From Actinomycetota bacterium (GTDB lineage Bacteria > Actinomycetota > Acidimicrobiia > Actinomarinales > Actinomarinaceae), in contig JACNGE010000009.1 of NCBI GenBank assembly GCA_014384285.1, positions 1 through 64,000 of the forward strand: a DNA stretch of 64,000 bases, given 5' to 3'. The notes beneath the pieces were generated by a model that had not been told where the DNA came from, did no database searches, and saw nothing but the letters and a program-made list of their open reading frames with translations. The translations under genes and the position numbers were made by a program. This document shows, in pieces, positions 59,371 through 64,000 of the stretch. The stretch's first letter is position 1; every line of letters begins with the position of its first letter.

Positions 59371-60198
59371 TTATCTACCTTTAGGATGCCACACAGTTTT
59401 TGTTTCAATAAACGGTAGTAAGGATTCTAAACCAGAAGTTGGTGGTTTAATAACAATACGTTTTAGTGACTTTGAAGCATTTTCACGTATTATTTTTTTA
59501 TCTGAGGAAGTGAGATCTTTATAAATTGCCATGGCATTAATCTCTACATGATTACTTACATCATCAATTATCTGAGAAAAATTTCCTGACAAAATATTTA
59601 GAGCTCCTGAGGGTAGATCTGAATTATTAATATCTTCAGCAAGCTTAAGAGCTAAAATTGAATTATCACCACTAAAACTTATGACTGAGCATCCTGTAGT
59701 TAATGATGGAAGAATACTAAGTAATAATTGATTAAATGAATTTTCTTCTGTGTTCAAAGTAAAAACAACACCGAGTGATTCCTGGTGAGAAATATTAAAA
59801 TAATCTCCTGCTACCGGATTTAAATTACCTGTCATTTGTTCCCATTTGTCAGCCATACCTGCATACCAAATTAGAGAATCGATCGCATTTTTAATATCCT
59901 GATTAGCTTTTGATTTTGTTAAGCCAGACTCCTGAAGAATTTGTTGATATGTTTCTGAATTGCCTTCTACCATTTCAGATAGCCTATACAAAACTTGTGT
60001 CTTGTTATAGGGTGTTAGTTTTTGCCACTCTGTATACCCTTTTTTTGCAGCCACAACAGCATCTCTAACGTCTTTTCTCGAAGTTAGTGGAACTTCATAA
60101 AATTGATTTTTCAGTTCTATTCTGAATGTTTTTCCTGATTCAGACCTAACATACTTACCTCCGACATAGTTTTTATATGTTTTTTTTATTTCATTCAT
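59371..60198 (-). CDS. short ALDH-family protein lacking a catalytic domain (ALDH16 C-terminal-domain-like)
   Basis: ALDH N-domain features (NYVGGKYVRSESGKTF, DAVVAAKKGYTEWQKLTPYNKTQVLYRLSEM) but no GQxC catalytic loop; ends ...TKTVWHPKGR. Confidence 0.75.
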   Translation of the reverse strand: MNEIKKTYKNYVGGKYVRSESGKTFRIELKNQFYEVPLTSRKDVRDAVVAAKKGYTEWQKLTPYNKTQVLYRLSEMVEGNSETYQQILQESGLTKSKANQDIKNAIDSLIWYAGMADKWEQMTGNLNPVAGDYFNISHQESLGVVFTLNTEENSFNQLLLSILPSLTTGCSVISFSGDNSILALKLAEDINNSDLPSGALNILSGNFSQIIDDVSNHVEINAMAIYKDLTSSDKKIIRENASKSLKRIVIKPPTSGLESLLPFIETKTVWHPKGR

Positions 60199-61634
60199 GA
60201 CTGAACCTTTAAATATGAAAGGAGACCATGTCTTCCTCCTTCTCTTCCAAAACCCGATTCCTTATATCCGCCGAAGGGTGATGAAGGGTCAAATTTATTA
60301 AATGTATTAGCCCAAATAACACCTGCTTGAAGCCTGTCAGCTGTCCATAAGATCTTTGAACCCTTTTCAGTCCATATTCCTGCTGATAAGCCATATTCTG
60401 TATTATTAGCTATATCAATAGCTTCCTCAGGTGTTCTAAAAGTTAATGTCGTTAATACTGGTCCAAATATTTCCTCTCTTGCAATTTTGTAGGAAGGTTG
60501 AGCATTTGTAAATAATGTTGGCCTAAACCAGAATCCATTTGCTGGTAACTCACATTCAGTTTGAAATATAGTCCCACCTTCTGATACTCCCTCGTTCACG
60601 AGAAAAGATATCTTGTCTAGCTGCTCTTTGGAATTTATTGCACCTATGTCTGTATTCTTGTCCAAAGGATTACCAACTCTTAAAGATTGCATTCTTTTTT
60701 CGAGTTTTGAAACGAACTCATCATGAATATCTTCTTGTAAAACTAATCGGGAACCTGCACAGCAAACATGGCCCTGATTAAAAAATATACCGTTTACGAC
60801 ACCTTCAACTGCTTGGTCTATAGCTGCATCGTTATAAACTATGTTTGCTGCTTTTCCTCCAAGTTCTAACGTAAGGCCGATATCTCTACCTGCTGTTTCA
60901 TTCTGAATATACTTTCCCACGGCAGTAGAACCCGTAAATGCTATCTTTGAAATATCAGGATGTTGAACAAGTGCTGCACCTGTAGTTCCATCTCCAGTGA
61001 CTAAATTAAATACTCCTGGAGGAAGTCCGACTTCTTGACACAATTCAGCAAAAAGTAAGGCAGTAAGAGGGGTGCTTTCAGCTGGTTTGAGAATTACTAC
61101 ATTCCCAGTTGCCAGTGCTGGTGCAACTTTCCATGAAAGCATTAAGAGAGGGAAATTCCAGGGAATTATTTGTCCTACGATACCGTAAGGTTTGAGACCT
61201 TTTGTATTCCATGAAATATCCAATTTATCAGCCCAACCGGCAAAGTAAAAGAAATTGGCAGCAACTTGAGGAAGGTCAAAGTCACGAGATTCTTTTATAG
61301 GTTTCCCTCCGTCTAAACTCTCTAATACAGCAAATTCACGTGACCTTTCCTGAATTAATCTAGCTAATTTGAATAAGTATTTTGCGCGTTCAGTTCCAGT
61401 TAATTTAGACCATATTTTTAAACCGTTCTTTGCTGAATCAACTGCGGAATCAATATCGTTCTTGTTTCCAACTGTAATTGACGAAAGAACCTCTTCAGTT
61501 GATGGCGAGATTGTTTTTAAAAACTTCTTTGAATTAGCTGTTTGAAATTCCCCATCTAAAAATATTCCATATTTTTTTTCAATATTAACTATTGCACTTG
61601 ACTCTATAGACTCTGCATAATCCCATGTTTTCAT
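60195..61634 (-). CDS. aldehyde dehydrogenase (ALDH16 N-terminal-domain-like), full catalytic
   Basis: GQIIPWNFPLLMLSWKVAPALATGN; LELGGKAANIVYNDA; FFNQGHVCCAGSRLV; SPFGGYKESGFGREGG. Confidence 0.92.
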   Translation of the reverse strand: MKTWDYAESIESSAIVNIEKKYGIFLDGEFQTANSKKFLKTISPSTEEVLSSITVGNKNDIDSAVDSAKNGLKIWSKLTGTERAKYLFKLARLIQERSREFAVLESLDGGKPIKESRDFDLPQVAANFFYFAGWADKLDISWNTKGLKPYGIVGQIIPWNFPLLMLSWKVAPALATGNVVILKPAESTPLTALLFAELCQEVGLPPGVFNLVTGDGTTGAALVQHPDISKIAFTGSTAVGKYIQNETAGRDIGLTLELGGKAANIVYNDAAIDQAVEGVVNGIFFNQGHVCCAGSRLVLQEDIHDEFVSKLEKRMQSLRVGNPLDKNTDIGAINSKEQLDKISFLVNEGVSEGGTIFQTECELPANGFWFRPTLFTNAQPSYKIAREEIFGPVLTTLTFRTPEEAIDIANNTEYGLSAGIWTEKGSKILWTADRLQAGVIWANTFNKFDPSSPFGGYKESGFGREGGRHGLLSYLKVQS

Positions 61635-61637
61635 AAA

Positions 61638-62576
61638 TTATCCTCTTGGAAAATAGTAGCTTGACTGATATGCATTAGTTTTTAATTTTTTGATTTGTTT
61701 TAAGACATCATCCACAAGGCTTGATGCTCCGAATCTAAAGTAGTCGGGGCTAAGCCACTCAGGTCCTAATTCTTCGTTAACTATGACCAAATATCTAATT
61801 GCATCTTTTGAATCTCTAATTCCACCAGCTACTTTAATTCCAGCTTTAAAACCAGTTACCATTTTGTAATCCCAGACAGCCTTAGCCATTAGATAACAAG
61901 CTTCACGTGATGAACCATTAGAAATCTTTCCTGTCGATGTTTTTATAAAGTCTGAACCTGCAGCAAGTGAAATTAAGCTTGCTTTTTTAATATTTTCATA
62001 AGTTTTAAGTTCCCCAACTTCAAGTATTGTTTTGAGGTGAACAGATTTACACACTTCTTTGAGTGCAACAATTTCGTCATACATTTTTCGATAATCTCCT
62101 TCAAAAAATGCTTTTCTATTAATAACTATATCTATTTCATCAGCACCTTGATCAATTGCAAATTGAGTATCAAAAATTTTAGATTCTAATGGTGCCTGGC
62201 CGCTTGGAAAGTAAGAAGAGACTGAAGCGACTTTAACATTTGAGTTACGTGTCATTTCTTTTGCTTTTGCTACTAATGCTGGGTAGACGCATACAGCAGC
62301 GACACTTGGAACTTCTGAATTACTAGGATCAGGTCTAATTGCTTTTGCAGCCATCTGGCCAATTTTACCTTCTGTGTCCTCCCCTTCGAGAGTAGTCAGA
62401 TCACACATAGTGACTATGTAGTTTAAAGCCTGAAGCTTAGAATCTTTCTTAATACTCCTAGTAGCAAGCGAAGCGACTCTCTCTTTCAAACCCACTTCAT
62501 CAACTCTTAAATTGTCTATCAACTCAACAGTATTGGACCAACTGAGAGTGTTTTTTGATTCTTTTGTTAAAGACAT
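61638..62576 (-). CDS. deoC: deoxyribose-phosphate aldolase, long form
   Basis: AAVCVYPALVAKAKE; GADEIDIVINRKAFFEGDY; KTILEVGEL; DFIKTSTGK; GIKVAGGIRD. Confidence 0.93.
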   Translation of the reverse strand: MSLTKESKNTLSWSNTVELIDNLRVDEVGLKERVASLATRSIKKDSKLQALNYIVTMCDLTTLEGEDTEGKIGQMAAKAIRPDPSNSEVPSVAAVCVYPALVAKAKEMTRNSNVKVASVSSYFPSGQAPLESKIFDTQFAIDQGADEIDIVINRKAFFEGDYRKMYDEIVALKEVCKSVHLKTILEVGELKTYENIKKASLISLAAGSDFIKTSTGKISNGSSREACYLMAKAVWDYKMVTGFKAGIKVAGGIRDSKDAIRYLVIVNEELGPEWLSPDYFRFGASSLVDDVLKQIKKLKTNAYQSSYYFPRG

Positions 62577-62619
62577 AGTTCCATGGTAAATGAAGTTGTA
62601 ATTAATTAACAGAGAATTT

Positions 62620-64000
62620 TTAATCTAATGCGTTTATCTTATTACTAACAGAAGTTTCTTTACTATCAGTTATTTCAGCAATTCCACCAAAAACTGTGAA
62701 AATTTTGTTCCATATATTCTCTTTATCTAAGAGTTTTGAGGCTAACTCGGACCCTGTCTGAAATATATGTTTCTCTAATAATGTTTTTAGATCAAGACTG
62801 TCAATTTCATTTAATACATGGGAAGATGGGGCAGATTCTGAAATATATTGATTAAAACTATCTTGAGTGTTCAAAACTATGACCTTGCCTCCAGTCATTC
62901 CAGCACCAAAATTAAAACCAATTTCACCAAGTATTACAAGCGTTCCACCCGTCATGTATTCAGCTGCATGGGCACTACAACCTTCAACTACAGCAATAGC
63001 TCCACTGTTTCTGACTCCAAACCTTTGACCAACTCTACCTGAAATAAATAATTGTCCTCCTGTTGCTCCATATAAGAGTGCATTACCTGCAGCATGATAT
63101 GCACCTTGCATTTTTTTGCCCTGAGGAATAATTGTGATACTTCCACCACCCATACCCTTGCCAACATAGTCGTTAGCACTACCTGTGAGTTTTAAATTAA
63201 TTCCATCTCGTATAAATGCACCGAAACTTTGACCTGCAGAGCCAGACAAGCTAATTAACGAAGGATATTTTTCAATTTGCTTAGCTAGATTATTTAGTGA
63301 TATTTCTCCAGATAAACGTGCACCAATGCTTCGATCTTGATTTGAAATGGGATACTGGAGAAAAGATTCTGTATTAGCGTTTAGAGACTTAATTACTTCA
63401 GAGGTAATTCTTCTTGAAAGACGTCCTTCCTCATGTCTTACAAAGCCGGGATGTTTTTTTTCTGGAACAGCATTAACAAGAAGTTTGTGAAGACTGCTTG
63501 GTAGCTTATTTTCTAGGACCTTCAATCCAAGTAGATCTGCATGACCGTTTAAATCTTCAAGTTCTGTGACATTAAATAACTGTAAATATTTTTGAACATC
63601 TTCAGCAAGAAACTTGAATAATTGCATGACCTGTTCTGGCGCTCCGGTGAACTTAGCTCTTAAATTTTCATCTTGGGTAGCGATACCTACCGGGCAAGTA
63701 TTTTCATGACACTGCCTAACCATTTTGCAACCTAAAGCTAAGAGGGGTAATGTTCCAAAACCAAATCGATCAGCACCTAAAGTTGCAGCGATAATAACAT
63801 CTTTAGCAGACCGAAGCCCTCCATCGACTTCTAATAAAACTTTATCTCTCATATTATTTACTACTAACGCTTGGTGAGTTTCACTTAACCCTAGTTCCCA
63901 AGGTGATCCTGCATGTTTTATACTTGTCCATGGACTCGCACCAGTTCCACCATCACTCCCAGCTATGGTGATAATATCTGCTCCTGCTTTAGCTACACCA
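62620..64000 (-). CDS. gltB: glutamate synthase large subunit, C-terminal part (open at window edge)
   Basis: SPWELGLSETHQALVVNNMRDKVLLEVDGGLRSAKDVIIAATLGAD; CHENTCPVGIATQ; GXGXXG repeats. Frame continues upstream of M63852. Confidence 0.95.
   Translation of the reverse strand, partial: GVAKAGADIITIAGSDGGTGASPWTSIKHAGSPWELGLSETHQALVVNNMRDKVLLEVDGGLRSAKDVIIAATLGADRFGFGTLPLLALGCKMVRQCHENTCPVGIATQDENLRAKFTGAPEQVMQLFKFLAEDVQKYLQLFNVTELEDLNGHADLLGLKVLENKLPSSLHKLLVNAVPEKKHPGFVRHEEGRLSRRITSEVIKSLNANTESFLQYPISNQDRSIGARLSGEISLNNLAKQIEKYPSLISLSGSAGQSFGAFIRDGINLKLTGSANDYVGKGMGGGSITIIPQGKKMQGAYHAAGNALLYGATGGQLFISGRVGQRFGVRNSGAIAVVEGCSAHAAEYMTGGTLVILGEIGFNFGAGMTGGKVIVLNTQDSFNQYISESAPSSHVLNEIDSLDLKTLLEKHIFQTGSELASKLLDKENIWNKIFTVFGGIAEITDSKETSVSNKINALD

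Noticed and set aside
1-64000. CRISPR arrays, IS elements, prophage structural genes, rRNA, toxin-antitoxin or defence islands
   Set aside because: No spaced direct repeats, transposases, capsid/terminase genes, or recognised defence genes were seen

Overview
This 64 kb window comes from a low-GC, very compact, chromosomal bacterial genome. It is most consistent with a streamlined marine actinobacterium (Candidatus Actinomarinales/Acidimicrobiia-like). That placement is inferred from the actinobacterial-type Ino1, the CofC/FbiD and F420-type oxidoreductase genes, GatCAB with no GlnRS in view, and the AT-rich composition. I see no prophage, IS element, CRISPR array or rRNA. Content is mostly housekeeping and catabolism: ino1, gdhA, dtd, acyl-CoA catabolism including a 4-hydroxybutyryl-CoA dehydratase-like enzyme, nfuA, thiN, malE/F/G with GH13 and malQ, ychF, folD, pyk/cofC, gltX with three tRNAs (Glu-Gln-Glu), gatCAB, dapD/E, ligA-mnmA-iscS, murA, pgl, deoC plus two ALDHs, and gltB. 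I found no single large dramatic new system. The most interesting signals are: (1) all 14 convergent junctions have no intergenic space, and 7 share a 4-nt stop-on-stop overlap; (2) TANNNT -10 boxes recur 5-7 nt before start codons, suggesting widespread leaderless mRNAs; (3) a split ALDH16-like pair is encoded next to deoC; (4) a Rad52-like annealing protein sits with an unknown partner and a Cys-rich 38-aa ORF; (5) a perfect intrinsic terminator lies between malE and malF; (6) three short genes or domains are missed or unexplained by the ORF track (a 45-aa TatA, a 37-aa membrane ORF, a standalone Nfu_N-like protein). All calls are from reading the sequence; no searches were run.
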